Assembly: GCA_037349315.1 (NCBI GenBank)
Contig: JBAIAC010000001.1
Span: forward strand, 4,258,001 to 4,322,000
Length of the DNA stretch: 64,000 bases
Direction: 5' to 3'
Source: Chelydra serpentina
Taxonomy: Eukaryota; Chordata; Testudines; Chelydridae
The notes under the pieces are model-generated. The model had not been told where the DNA came from and did not search any database. It saw only the letters and a list, made by a program, of their open reading frames with translations. A program made the translations under genes and the position numbers. Shown here piece by piece: positions 12,129-24,007 of this stretch (position 1 is its first letter; every line of letters begins with the position of its first letter).

Positions 12129-15044
12129 AGGGGAAAACCACGCAGATTGAACAAAAGTGTATTGAGATTTCTGTTTTGGTGAATAAGCAGTTCTCTCAAA
12201 CAAGAGACAAAAAGATATATTCCACACTACAAAACAAAACCCAACAGCAAACATGGAGAGGGAGAATGCAAACACACTACGTCATATGCTACTTAAAAAC
12301 TACCTTCTTTACCATGAAAATCAACTAGATACAGCAATAACTTTTAACTAAATATAAATCTGTCTTGCTTGGAATGCTTTATAAGCTTATTTGACAAAAA
12401 AAAATCACACACCACATTATTTGGCCTGGCAGAAGTGCTATCAGTAGGGATACAGGACCCTAAATGCTGTTCCCAAACTGGCCCCACATTCTTTATAGAG
12501 GGTTTCAAAATTCTCTCTCCAGAGCTGAGCCAAAAATAAATAAATACAAATCTGAATTTCTGTCCTGTGGGAAATTCAGATATTTAACATTTGTTTTCAT
12601 CATATTTTGGGACTAAAGTTGAAATCAAAAATTTATGTGGAATAAAAAGTTCTGAAAAATATTGATTCAGAAATGGTGAAATGTTTCATGTCAGCATTTT
12701 TGATCAAAGTGAAAACACTTGGATATTCCCCAAATTGAAGTGGCTAGTTCTGAATCAGTTCAACATTAAACTACATCTCCCTGTAGCAGTACATTGCCTC
12801 ATTGGAGTAGTAGTTTGCGTGTCTGATTTTTCCCCCACCCCTCCACTTCTTCCATACAGTCTGGGCTTCCTGACCAGACTACATCTTCCATGATGCACCA
12901 CCTGGCAGAGAAGAGACCCGCAGTTTTGCAGAAACTGTATTTGTATTGAAAAATCATTTGATGGAAAAGTTTTGACCAGCTCTACTTTTCTTCATCTGCA
13001 TGCCACCAATGCCACATCCCCTTCCACTGCAAGCAAGACAGAGAAAGTGGACCCAGAAATTAAAAGTTTGTCTCCCTCGTGAGCATGTAAAGTTCATCTA
13101 TTTTTTTTAAATAAATGAGGTTAGCCATGGTATTTAAAACAAAAACCCTTTCAAACATTTTAAAAAAGATCTCACCACTATGATCACACTTCTCCGCCTG
13201 CCAACACACAGACATATGACACTGGCCTTTAAAATTTGATAAATATCCGGAATGAGGAACACAACAAAAAACACCAGCAGATACTTGAATTAAATGGGAT
13301 CCATTTTTATTTTAACTTCTATAGACAATGTCAGATTTTACACACATTTATTCAAGAAATAGAATAATTTAGAGGGACAGAGATTTGCACAGACAGAGGG
13401 CAAACAAACTTAGAAATGAAATAAGTGACGATGTTTGCTTTTGTTAATTACAGACAATAAAATACTCTAGTAAGTAAACCTTTGTTCTACTCAATTTCAC
13501 TTCCAGAATTTTGTGCACTAGTATAATGCTTCATTGCATGGAGTCAAATACTGCTGTGCAAATAACTGATAAATACTTAAAAGTTGTTTCACATTAAATA
13601 AAACATTTAGTTTAACTGAAAACAAAATGTTTTGTTTCATTTGACTTTAACTTTTTTTAAAATAATATAGAAGTAATATTCAAAAAGTCATTTCAAATTA
13701 AAGGTTTCAATTTTCAGGATTTGTTTGTTTTTTAACCAAAATTCATTATATGTTTGTGGGGTCACCCCAAATCTACACTTTTGTCAAAAAATCTTCTAGA
13801 TAAAATTTTTGGCCATTCCTAGTTTCAAATACTGTAGCAGAAAAATCATTTTGTTAAAAAAAAACCCTCTAAACAAACATTTGCTTTAAATTTCACAGAC
13901 GCCTCTTAGTTTGTAAAGGATTCATTTTTACAAATTCTACTTGACAGTGTCCCTTTATGCTTACTGTTTCCAGTGCCCTCCTACAGGAGAGGCCACCTGC
14001 CCATCTCACTGCACCTTTGATTAAAAGAGGGCCTGGACCGCTAGATCTATCCACTGGGAAGTGGCGCTAAGTGTGCTAACCACTAGGATACCTTCCCCAT
14101 TGTGGAGTCTGTTACACTGCCCATTAATAGTAGATCCCCAAGATACTAGAGGAGGAAAAAGTTTCCCTGGATACAGGGACTTTCTGCCAGTCTCCAGTAA
14201 TCTGCATCAGTCATTTATATCTGGATTAAAACAATGACATTTCAAAAATGACAATAAAGCAGTTTGAGGGGGCGTGGCTAGTACGAAATAATCATATCCC
14301 AAGAGTACTTGAGGCACTCAACTACTCCTTCTATCTTATAGTGATTAACCATATCCTCTGTCATTTCTTGCTGTTTATTATACAACAGAGACCTCTTCCA
14401 AGAACCCTGTAGACGCCAAGTCTATTCCTGTAACAGGTTTAGTCCTTCATTTAAAAAAAAACAACGTAGGTTTTATCACAGAGCAAAAGAGATACATTTG
14501 CACACAGCTCTTTTCTTATTCTGACAGATGAATTAGGAAACATTCTATTTAATTTTTGTACATTTTAATTCATGTGACAGCTTTATTAATTTACAATTGC
14601 ATCAGTCGGAGGACAGGATTTATAGAAAATGGTGCAAGGCACATGAATACGTTAAGGTTTATTATTCTCACATCTGATAATTAGGTGGCCTTTCCTGAAT
14701 GGTGCACAATTAAATGAAGTCTGAGCCAGTTTTAGGTCAGATAGCTGCACCTGTCATTTATCAACTGGATTAACAGAAATTCAACTGGGTTGGACATGGC
14801 TGATGCTTTTGATTTTTTTCCATTAGTGAAGATTGCCTGTTTTTATCTGTACACAGATTTCTCAACCACACACTGAAGAATTATTTTTTTCCTTCTGTTG
14901 AAATATCTTTTCACATTTGTATTGAAAGTTGGTCCTACAGAATATTTTACTATATGCAATTTAACGATATAACCCCAAAAACTACAGTGAGATGGAATCA
15001 AGGATTTCTCAAGAAATCAAATCAGTATAAACTGCCATGAAGTT
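12129..15044. other. Non-coding stretch, no gene seen
   Basis: About 2.9 kb of AT-rich sequence without recognisable coding. GTGCTAACCACTAGGATA near 14075 resembles the A-box part of a tRNA-derived SINE on the complementary strand, but no B box is clear. Confidence 0.45.
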
Positions 15045-15771
15045 CAGCACCGCTACAGTCTAGGGATTGAGGGGTTAGGAAGTAGTTCTGCAGAAAAGGA
15101 CCTAGGGGTTACAGTGGACGAGAAGCTGGATATGAGTCAACAGTGTGCCCTTGTTGCCAACGGCATTTTGGGCTGTATAAGTAGGAGCATTGCCAGCAGA
15201 TCGAGGGACGTGATCATTCCCCTCTATTCAGCATTGGTGAGGCCTCATCTGGAGTACTGTGTCCAGTTGTGGGCCCCACACTACAAGAAGGATGTGGAAA
15301 AATTGGAAAGAGTCCAGAGGAGGGCAACAACAATTATTAGGGGGCTGGGGCACATGATTTATGAGGAGAGGCTGAGGGAACTGGGATTATTTAGTCTGCA
15401 GAAGAGAAGAATGAGGGGGGATTTGATAGCTGCTTTCAACTACCTGAAAGGGGGTTCCAAAGAGGATGGATCTAGACTGTTCTCAGTGGTACCAGATGAC
15501 AGAACAAGGAGTAATGGTCTCAAGTTGCAGTGTGGGAGGTTTAAGTTGGATATTGGGAAAAACCCTTTTAGGAGGGTGGTGAAGTATTGGAATGGGTTAC
15601 CTAGGGAGGTGGTGGAATCTCTTTCCTTAGAGGTTTTTAAGGCCTGGCTTGACAAAGCCCTGGCTGGGATGATTTAGTTGGGGATTGGTCCTGCTTTGAG
15701 CAGTGGGTTGGACTAGATGACCTCCTGAGGTCCCTTCCAACCCTGATATTCTATGATTTTATGATTCTATG
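15045..15771 (+). mobile_element. CR1 LINE 3' end, 5'-truncated
   Basis: The frame 15114-15677 encodes the last 187 residues of CR1 ORF2, from [15 protein letters not shown] through [40 protein letters not shown] to LDKALAGMI and the ORF2 stop. The CR1 3' UTR and the ATTCTATGATTTTATG terminus follow. The RT catalytic part is missing. It resembles the CR1 copy at 50231-53627, with a short deletion after CALVA (KKA missing). Confidence 0.9.
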
Positions 15772-16645
15772 TAGACAGCCATCCTTAGGCAAACTGGTTT
15801 TAAATATACAAGGTGCTATTTTGTTTTCCTATACCTTTCACATGTAATTTTTATTTTACACTCAAACAGTTTTCACATACAGGTTTATATTTTTATGTGG
15901 AGGTGGGGGTGCAGACTCACTGTATAAGAAGCAAAATGTCTACATTGTAGTTTGCCCTAGACACAACTGAAGCACACCTTAGTACGATAGCTCTGATGTC
16001 ACCATGAATGTGGAGATAGATTTGACATTTCCAAATACTATAGTCATTTCCTGACACATCAGGCTATTATGTGACATACATTCAAACAAAATTGCTACGT
16101 TTCCCACTCCACCAAGAGAAATTATTTAGCATGGTTACGGTTTATTTTCAAAACCATAGCTTCAAGGACAGCAGCATTTAACCCACTTTTTAGATGCTTT
16201 TTTGGATAAATCCTAAATGAAAAGGATTCAACTTAGGAAACTGGAAATTGCAGACATTTATATTCTGATCATTGAAAAAAGAAGAGGCACGCTGGTGCAG
16301 TAAAGACGGAGCTGTGGGAAATTGAACAAGCTGCTTTTGCCCTTGTACTAATGCATCTTTGAAGCTGCAGTGTTTTCCCAGTGGGCTAGAGAACAGATTG
16401 ACTCAGGTGCTCAATACATTAAAAAAACAAATTAACATCTAATATAGGAAAGTGTCATAAAGCCATTTGTTTGGAGCTGCACTGAGGAAGCAGCACAAAC
16501 TGTAGTTAATGATCTTACACATTTTAAAAAAACAAACAAAAAAAATAACACCAAAAAGAAGCCAGCATATTTTTGAAGTAACCTCACTGCTCCACTATGC
16601 AGACCTCAGCTCTGATGCCAGTTTACTTCTCAAATACCTCAATCA
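15772..16645. other. Non-coding stretch, no gene seen
   Basis: AT-rich sequence between a CR1 tail and a MITE; no domain or repeat recognised. Confidence 0.45.
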
Positions 16646-16912
16646 GGCCAGTTCTACACTGGAAATTTTGCCGACACAACTACATTGTTTAGAGGTGTGA
16701 TTCTTTATGTCTATTTTTTAATTGGCAAAAAGCCCTAGTGGAGATGCAATTTCTACCAGCAAAAAGAGTCCTTTTGCCACTATAGCTTATTTCATTTGGA
16801 GAACTAGTACTACTATACTGGCAACAGAACTCATTTGCCAGTGTAGCTGCATCTCCAATAGGGGTTGCCAGTACAAAGATACTGGCAAATCCTTTCTAGT
16901 GTAGGTAAGGCC
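16646..16912. mobile_element. Harbinger-type MITE
   Basis: The ends GGCCAGTTCTACACTGG and CTAGTGTAGGTAAGGCC form an imperfect inverted repeat with the TCTACACT core shared by other MITEs in the window. The flanking triplets TCA and TCT differ, so the duplication has decayed. No coding. Confidence 0.6.
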
Positions 16913-17579
16913 TCTCTTCCCACCCCCACATCATCCTGAAACCTTAGTGTACCCTCTTAACACTTTTTGAAAGATGTGAAGAAGATGCTTAGTGTAAAGA
17001 GAAGGCCTGTTGTGTTGCGCAAAATAGCAACTAGGTGTCCTGGGGAACTTTTAGAGAGAAATGTTTGGTTTGTTGTTTATTTAGTATATAGATGGTAAGA
17101 CTCTCCACCCACTAGGCATGAGACAAAGTACCAGAAATAGTCAGTTTAGATATTTTTTATCCTTATATACTGGCCTTTTGTGCTCACTCCCAGCACAAAA
17201 TGTCATTTAAGGCTGACAGCACACTATTTAGCGGTAATAATTTGATTATCTGAGAATCACAGAGGACACGTCATGTGGTGGCATCTGCTGCACCATGACA
17301 GACATGAAGATGTATTAGTCTATGGTTACTATGCAGCACTTGTAGATCACCTTCCGTCTGAAGATCTCATGGCGATTGCGCAAACATTAAGGGCCACATT
17401 GCAACAGGCCTCTACACAGGAAGGAGTCAGTAAGGCAGGACTCCAGGAACTTTCCCCAGCCCCACTACAGCAGCCCCACTACAGCAATTTTTGTTTTGTT
17501 TTGTTTTTTGCAAGAAAAGACTGGCAACTGCAAATTCTGAGAGAAGGCACCTAACTCCCTTTGAGGGGTGGGGTTTAAG

Positions 17580-18147
17580 CAGGGCTGGCCCTAGCTTTTC
17601 GGCCGCCCCAAGCAAAAAAAAAACAACCCACAAGTGCCGCCCCCCCCAACACCGACCAAAACATCCCCCCCCCCCCAAAAAAAACCGCCGCCCCGCCAAA
17701 ATGCGGGGGGGGGGGAGCGGGGAGGGCGGCACGCCCGTCGCCCCGCTCCCCCTGCCAGTGGGGAGAGCGGAACGTCGGCTGCCCCGCTGCCCCGGCAGGG
17801 AGCGGAGCACGCCGGCCGCCCCGCTGCCCCAGCCAGGGCGCCGGCGGGGAGCGGAGCACGCGGCCGCCCCGCTGCCCCGGCCAGGGCGCCGGCGGGGAGC
17901 GGAGCACGCCGGCCGCCCCGCTGCCCCGGCGGGGAGCGGAGCATGCCGGCCGCCCCGCTGCCCCGGCCAGGGCGCGGGCGGGGAGCGGAGCACGACGACG
18001 CCCCGCTGCCCCGGCAGGGGCGCCAGAGGAAGTTTTTTTGTTTGTTTTTTTTAATTTACAAAAAAAACTAAAAACCTTGAGTGCTGCCCCCCTCCAGGTG
18101 CCGCCCCAAGCACGTGCTTGGTAGGCTGGTGCCTGGAGCCGGCCCTG
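17580..18147. mobile_element. GC-rich hAT element with internal VNTR
   Basis: The left end CAGGGCTGGCCCTAGC and the complement of the right end (CAGGGCCGGCTCCAGG) are inverted repeats. They are flanked by perfect 8-bp duplications GGTTTAAG at 17572-17579 and 18148-18155. The inside is about 75% G+C with poly-C and poly-A runs. Long open frames on both strands arise from its low-complexity composition and are not taken as genes. Confidence 0.9.
17780..18020. repeat. GC-rich minisatellite, units about 37-50 bp
   Basis: About five repeats of a unit built from CCGCTGCCCCGGC and GGGGAGCGGAGCACGC. Units differ by presence or absence of the inner CAGGGCGCCGG block. It lies inside a hAT element. Confidence 0.85.
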
Positions 18148-18155
18148 GGTTTAAG

Positions 18156-19676
18156 CCATAACCCTCTCTTCAGCATTTCCCACCAGCTAGCTTAGGCTCC
18201 CCGCACAGCATCCTGGCTTTTGTGAATCCCATTCTTAGGCACCTAGCTTTCCTCATGCATTGTACAGGGAGCCCAAAGTCAGGGCTATAGATTCCACTGG
18301 GTGGAAGCCACCTGAAGATTGGCATTGCAACACAGACCCTAAGTCCCTTTCTGGATTTAGCCCCTAATGGCCCACCTGAGTACCTCCCCAAAACCACCAG
18401 CTCCCTCCTCGCCCTCTGTGCCACCCCCAGTTTGGACACTCAATTATATATATAATATACCAGATTGCAGACAAACCAAAGAACATGTGTTCTTGCTTGC
18501 CCCAAATTATACTGTATCCAATAAAAGGGACACTCATGGAGAAAGAAATTGAAGCTCAGATTTCTCTACCTATGTTACTCACAGTTTAATTAGTGAAATG
18601 CAAGTTTAAAGACCCAATCCAAGTTTTATGTTCTGTTTCTTGCATTTCTCTTAAGATAGACTATTTCCCTGTCAAGTGTTTGTGCACACCCACGTCCACC
18701 CCCAGTCTTGCATTGTGCTTCCCCGGTCTGCCTGCTGCTTTCACCTGTTATCTACAATCATGAATTTAGGCCTTGATCCTGCAAACAATGCTTAACATTA
18801 CTTCCACAAGTAGTCCACTGTTGCGTGCTTAAAGTTAATGGTTTCAGATTGTCAAACAACAGGCTCAAATGGAATAATTTAATCAAAGCATAATAACCTA
18901 GAGATTAGTACTGCACTGCATAGAATACAGAAAAGACATACTTGACCACCCCCTGTAGGTGGTGAAGAGTTTAGTTCCTTTCTCTGTACCTTGTGGAATT
19001 CTGAGTTTGTTCCCAATCTAACTCCCCAAACCTCTGTCCTTTAATAGGGTGTTAGAGAAATTCCTTTTTGGAGGGAAAATACTTTCCCTTGATTAATTTC
19101 ACTATGTGTTCTGTTTAAACATTTTTATTCTACCTAATTACTTATGGAATTTATTTTATGGTATCTTTAGGATACATGATCAATAAATTAAAGGGAATTC
19201 TAATCAGGTTATTATTACTGACAGCTATGACAACCGGCAATTCTTACTGAGTTAAAAACATTACAGAAAACATTTGCAACAACAAGTACCCCTTTATCAA
19301 TCATCCACTCTGGTTTATACCATACTTCCATAAACATTATGTTATCACTTTGCGAAGTCTTTCCCCGGACATCTATTTTCCCACAGACTTGGTGGCACCA
19401 GCTGTAATGAAATACAGTCCAATACATGACCAGATGAAGTTTTTCAATACAGATCATTCACAGGTTAAGAATCAACACTCTGGGCCTTTGAATTCATGCA
19501 CAGCCTTTGCTAATATTGTAAAAGGATCTCAAGGAATAGATAATATGCAAATTAATTTAAGATACAGGAAAAAGAGGGGGGGAAGGGTTAATATTTACTA
19601 ACTGGTACTAATACCCATTGACTTCACTGAAACTAACTCATGGTTGTAAATTTAAACACATGCATAAGTGATTTCA
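18156..19676. other. Non-coding stretch, no gene seen
   Basis: Mostly AT-rich sequence; short frames at 18170-18552 and 19215-19601 show no domain. Confidence 0.45.
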
Positions 19677-20211
19677 GGTACAGGTCTATCCTAAAAAGAT
19701 TTACCAGTATAACTGTTTTGGCTAAGGGCAGGTCTACACTATGGGGCTAAGTTGACCTAAGCTGACCTAAATTGACCGAAGTGAATAACATAGCTGGAGT
19801 TGATGTACTGGTCGACTTATTGCGGTGTCTACACCGCCTTGGGTCGATGGGAGAAACTCTCCCATCGACTTACCTTATGCTTCTTATTCTGGTGGAGTAC
19901 CGGAGTCGATGGAACAGTGATTGGTGGTCGATTTATCGGATCTAGTCAACACCTGGTGGGTCGATCGCCGTGCGTCGATTCCCTGGTAAGTGGAGACAAG
20001 CCCTCAAAGTGTGATGTTTAACTGATATAGTTATACTGGTATAAGCCCTATGGATGCAGTTATACAGGCATAAAGGTGATGCATAGATTATTCCAGCTCA
20101 GAAAGTGAAATAAGCTATATTGATATTACTGCATTTATACTAGGAGGGTTTTGCTGCTTTAATTATACCAGTATAGTTAAAATGGCAAAAAGTTTTAATG
20201 TAGATGAGGCC
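19677..20211. mobile_element. Old MITE interrupted by a younger MITE
   Basis: The left part (CAGGTCTATCC, TACCAGTATAACTG) and right part (ATTATACCAGTATAGTTAAA, GTAGATGAGGCC) form a palindromic MITE of the TTATACCAGTATA type, also seen at 21728-21973. It is split by a second MITE at 19726-20004. TTA follows the right end. Confidence 0.55.
19726..20004. mobile_element. Harbinger-type MITE nested in an older MITE
   Basis: The left end GGGCAGGTCTACACTA follows TAA (19723-19725). The right end complement AGGGCTTGTCTCCACTT precedes CAA, probably a mutated TAA. The inside has repeated GGTCGAT motifs and a short hairpin AGAAACTCTCCCATCGAC. No coding. Confidence 0.7.
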
Positions 20212-20214
20212 TTA

Positions 20215-21727
20215 TATTGCAAGCTTTATATGGCAGGGAGAGTCTCATTGTTATACACTTGTACAGTGCCTATCACAAAGAGGGAATACAAATAATAAAA
20301 TAGTTGGCCTCTAGATATCTGTGGCTTGATTTTTCAGAGTTCCAGTGCAATCCCAGCAGCTACTGAAGTCAGTGGGATCTACAGGAGCTCAGTAGCTTTG
20401 AAAAAAGACCATAAGTCTTGATATGAACATTTCTTTCACATTTGTATTATAAATATTAAAGAGGAATTTTTATTTGTTTACAAGTTAAAAACAGCCCTGT
20501 TTCCACTGAAATTAAAATAAAATGTCATGGAAATACTTCTACTAGATATGATTTGTAAGAGCTTATTTTTATGGAACTTAAGTTTTGGAACCCATTTTAT
20601 TAGAGAATTCACCTTTAACTTGTTTCTTTCTTTTTATCCCAATTAGATTTCTTTTAGGAGAGTGATAAAATGAAAAGTGCAACACACATGAAATTTGTGT
20701 TAAACTAGTGTTTCTGCTGTAGAATGGTGATTTATATATAAAAAGGATAACTTCAGACTTGCCACACTGAAACTGGTTGATGTGCATCTCTGGGTGATCT
20801 ATTTCTGAAGGGAAAAGTAGGCAAAGTGAGGTTAACATTTATCTTTAATTTTGTTGCTTTCAAAATGAAGTGAGCCTGAATAAATTATTATGACTTGTAC
20901 ACTTTTTAACTACAGCCTTCCTACAGTAAAACTGATTAATTAAGCACTAGCACCTGATGAATTGGTCATTATCAAGAGATAATTGACCACACTAGAATTT
21001 GAAAAATCCCTAGGCAAAGCCAAGGGCACTCCATTTTGACAAGGTCGATTGTCTCATGCTAATGATCACCTTATCTTGGGCACCCTTGCAAACAGATCCA
21101 TCATTTTTCATTAAAACAACTAGTACAGTTTTTAAACTGCTTCCTATTTATAATGATTTTTAAAATCAATTATTACAAACAGTTTCCAGTCTACATTCAT
21201 GTATCAAGGGAAAATAACTTCAACTATGACATCTAACTGGGTAGTAAAAAAAGAACCTTTTTCTTCAATTAAGTTCTTTATGTTGAAGATCACTGAGGTT
21301 GTGACACAAGCCAATCAAGCCCAAGCAATTTAGGGCCATGTCCTCAGTGGGCATAAAAGGGTGTTGCTGCATAAAGTCTGACGCTGCCTTCTTAACTCAT
21401 GCCTTACCTTTTACATATGAAAATCTGGAAATGGATATCAAATAGGGAATTTGTTTCCCTGCTTTGAATGGTATTCCTAGCATTTATCAGTTTGTGGACA
21501 TACGTTTTTGTTTTGTTTTCTGGAAAGAGAAAAAGGTAGAGTTCAGAGATGGATGATTGGACAGGTCTAAGCAGAGGAGTGAGAGCTAGGAATTCCTGAG
21601 TTTCCAGTACTGACTTGGATTCCAACAGATATTTTTGGCTTTGGACAAGTTTCCCAAGTGGGGAATAATTCTTAATTACTATGCTATTAGATAGATCTAA
21701 CCCATCAAACAAAATTACTTATGTTAA
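20215..21727. other. Non-coding stretch, no gene seen
   Basis: AT-rich unique-looking sequence. Frames at 20578-20838 and 21404-21712 show no domain. Confidence 0.45.
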
Positions 21728-21973
21728 GCCTTGTCTACACATAAAAAGCTATACTTTAAATTTACTGTTGGTGCTAGAACTCCCTTTAGTTACAGCAGTT
21801 ATACCAGGATATAAGTGCTTGTACTGGTATAGTTTTCCCATAAGTGTATGAGATTATTCAATATAAAGCACCTTTATAAAGGAATAACTGCATCCACACT
21901 AGGGTTGTGCCAATATAACTATAATCAGTTAACAAAATTAACCCCTGATGGTTATACCAGTACAAACTAGGCC
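21728..21973. mobile_element. Harbinger-type MITE
   Basis: The left end GCCTTGTCTACAC and right complement GGCCTAGTTTGTAC are imperfect inverted repeats flanked by TAA (21725-21727 and 21974-21976). Inner GTTATACCAG and TACTGGTATAG segments fold back on each other. Non-coding. Confidence 0.75.
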
Positions 21974-21976
21974 TAA

Positions 21977-23260
21977 GTGTATACAGGAAGGGGCCCTTGA
22001 GTTTGCAATGGGATGGAACTAAAAGTACATTGCTGCTGCTTTCACAGCTTAATTGCCTTTTTTTCCTCTCATAACCACAGATAATTTGTAATTGTTCTTC
22101 AGGTTTAACTAAAAATATAGCTACACTTTATTAGAAGCACAGTTATTAATAGTGTTATTGCAGAACAGTTCCAATGAGGTGTTCACATCTCCTCCTTATA
22201 TTTATAATATTTTCTCAAATGGAATGTTACATGCAACTCAAACGCTCCATTAAAAAAAACTCCAAAACAATAAAAATGAAGCACACATCTTTGATAAAAA
22301 TACAAATCTCAGTCAAATATCTCTATTACAGTCTCTTAAGTACTGTTCATCTCACAGAGAAACCAAGAACACCATTTCATCTTTGTTTTCAAGCATGGAG
22401 TCCTTTTTCCTTGCTAACATTCAACCTTTCCTGAGTGAATAGGGTCCTTAGAGTTCAGCAAAGGAGCCATTAATAAAGGTCCAAAATCAGTTATGGGACT
22501 TGTCAGACTTTTCTGTTAGCAGAGGACGAATTAATTTACTACATTTATCTTCTGCTCTAAGGTTAAAGGGCTGAAATTACTGTTCATGAAACAAAAGGAC
22601 CAGGAATAACGGATGATGCACTCAACATGAGAAAATAACTTATTTGATCTTTTGTCATATTAAATTTCCTTAAAAACAATATTGGAGAAAATGTCACCAG
22701 TAAGATACCATATTTAAAAGCCCAGGCACAGCAAATTGTACGGCAGAAGGAATACACAAACTTTAGAAGAATGTATGAGGCATTTAATATATTATTCATC
22801 ATTTGTATTATGTTAGCGCACAGGGTCTCTCTGCCAAGATCAGTGCCATGCTGTGCTAGGCACTATACAAACACACAGGAAGTCCCTGCCCCCAAAGAAT
22901 TTACAATCTTAATAGTGGAAGAAAGGAAGTACTATCAATTAAAACAATGTAGAAGAACCCTGATCAGGCTGATTTTTGCATTGCTTTTATAGTAAAGTTG
23001 CAGGCTGTAAGTGGAACCCCTTTTAAAAATCATACTCTGGCTGGAAAAGAAGTCAGTGTCCAAAGAGTGGCAAAGCCTTGGAAACCAGTGTGCTCTGGAG
23101 TGAATGGACAGCACCACTGAGTTAAGGAAAAGAGGTTTCAATTTTTTCTTGTTGCTTAAGCAATTGCACTCCTCCCCAGCTTTAGCTTTTACAATCGTTA
23201 CTTTGGAGTACACCCTAACCTTGGCAGCAATACAGAGATTACACGGACCTTGCCAGCAAT
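21977..23260. other. Non-coding stretch, no gene seen
   Basis: AT-rich. GGCACTATACAAACACAC at about 22859 and the following AAAGAATTTACAATCTTAA look like a widespread old vertebrate repeat, but no family is assigned. Confidence 0.4.
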
Positions 23261-23447
23261 ATAATCATAGAATATCAGGGTTGGAAGGGACCTTAGGAAG
23301 TCATCTAGTACAACCCCCTGCTCAAAGCAGGACTAATCCCCAATTTTTGGGCCATATCCCCAAATGGCCCCCTCAAGGATTGAACTCACAACCCTGGGTT
23401 TTGCAGGCCAATGCTCAAACCACTGAGCTATCCCTCCCCCCCAGCTA
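23261..23447 (-). mobile_element. tRNA-derived SINE with CR1-type tail (turtle Cry I/PolIII-SINE type)
   Basis: Read on the minus strand, the 5' part is tRNA-like: an A box in GGATAGCTCAGTGGTTTGAG (near 23425) and a B box in GGTTGTGAGTTCAATCC (near 23380). It is followed by a body and a tail ending AACCCTGATATTCTATGATT, which equals the 3' end of CR1. SINEs of this design are known from cryptodiran turtles and use the CR1 machinery for mobilisation. The copy is almost full length. It supports the taxonomic reading of the window. Confidence 0.85.
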
Positions 23448-23776
23448 GCCCTCCCCCCCAATTAAATAAGGTTAATTGTTTCCCAAAGAAGACATTCACA
23501 AACTTATATTATAGATTTTTTTTTAAAAGCATGAACAAGTGCTCCCATTCAAGATAGTAGTTGATACAGTTTTTATTGGGGCCGGGAAGAACATTTCTTG
23601 CATGGGTACAGTGACAGGTAGATTTTTTCCCCCTCCTTGGACTACGACTATCACCTAATATTTTATCTTTAACTAGTAATTAGATGGGTTTCAGTGTAGT
23701 AGCCGTGTTAGTCTGTGTCAGCAAAAAGAAAACAAGAAAAATACCTGTGGCACCTTAGAGACTAACAAATTTATTT

Positions 23777-23815
23777 CAGCATAAGCTTTCGTGGGTTAAG
23801 AACCCACTTCATCGG
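23777..23815 (-). ncRNA. Hammerhead-ribozyme-like motif in the Penelope terminal repeat
   Basis: On the minus strand the order is CCGATGA, a stem GTGGG with loop and CCCAC, then GAAA, then a short hairpin GC-TTAT-GC closed by A-T. This is the layout of the short hammerhead motifs described in Penelope-like elements (conserved CUGAUGA, stem II, GAAA). Two key positions differ here: U4 is C, and the base at the cleavage site is G, where C, A or U is required. It is therefore probably inactive. The right arm retains only the GAAA half. Confidence 0.45.
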
Positions 23816-24007
23816 AGGCATGAAATGGAACATACAGTGAACAGATATTTATACATTCAAAGAAATATGAGAAGGTGGAAGTGTCTCTACCAATGTTAAG
23901 AGGCTAATGAATTGAAAGGAACTGTTATCAGTAGAAACTTTTGAAGTGATAATCAACAGGGGCCATCACAGACAGTTGACACAAAGGTGTTAAGGGAGGA
24001 AATAAAT

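Noticed and set aside
17427..18071. Long overlapping reading frames on both strands (up to 188 residues)
   Set aside because: They coincide with the GC-rich VNTR inside a hAT element with perfect duplications. The proteins are Pro/Arg/Ala-rich in several frames at once, as expected from composition.
23370..23447. Possible tRNA gene
   Set aside because: A and B boxes are present, but the segment continues into a SINE body and CR1-type tail, so it is a tRNA-derived SINE head.
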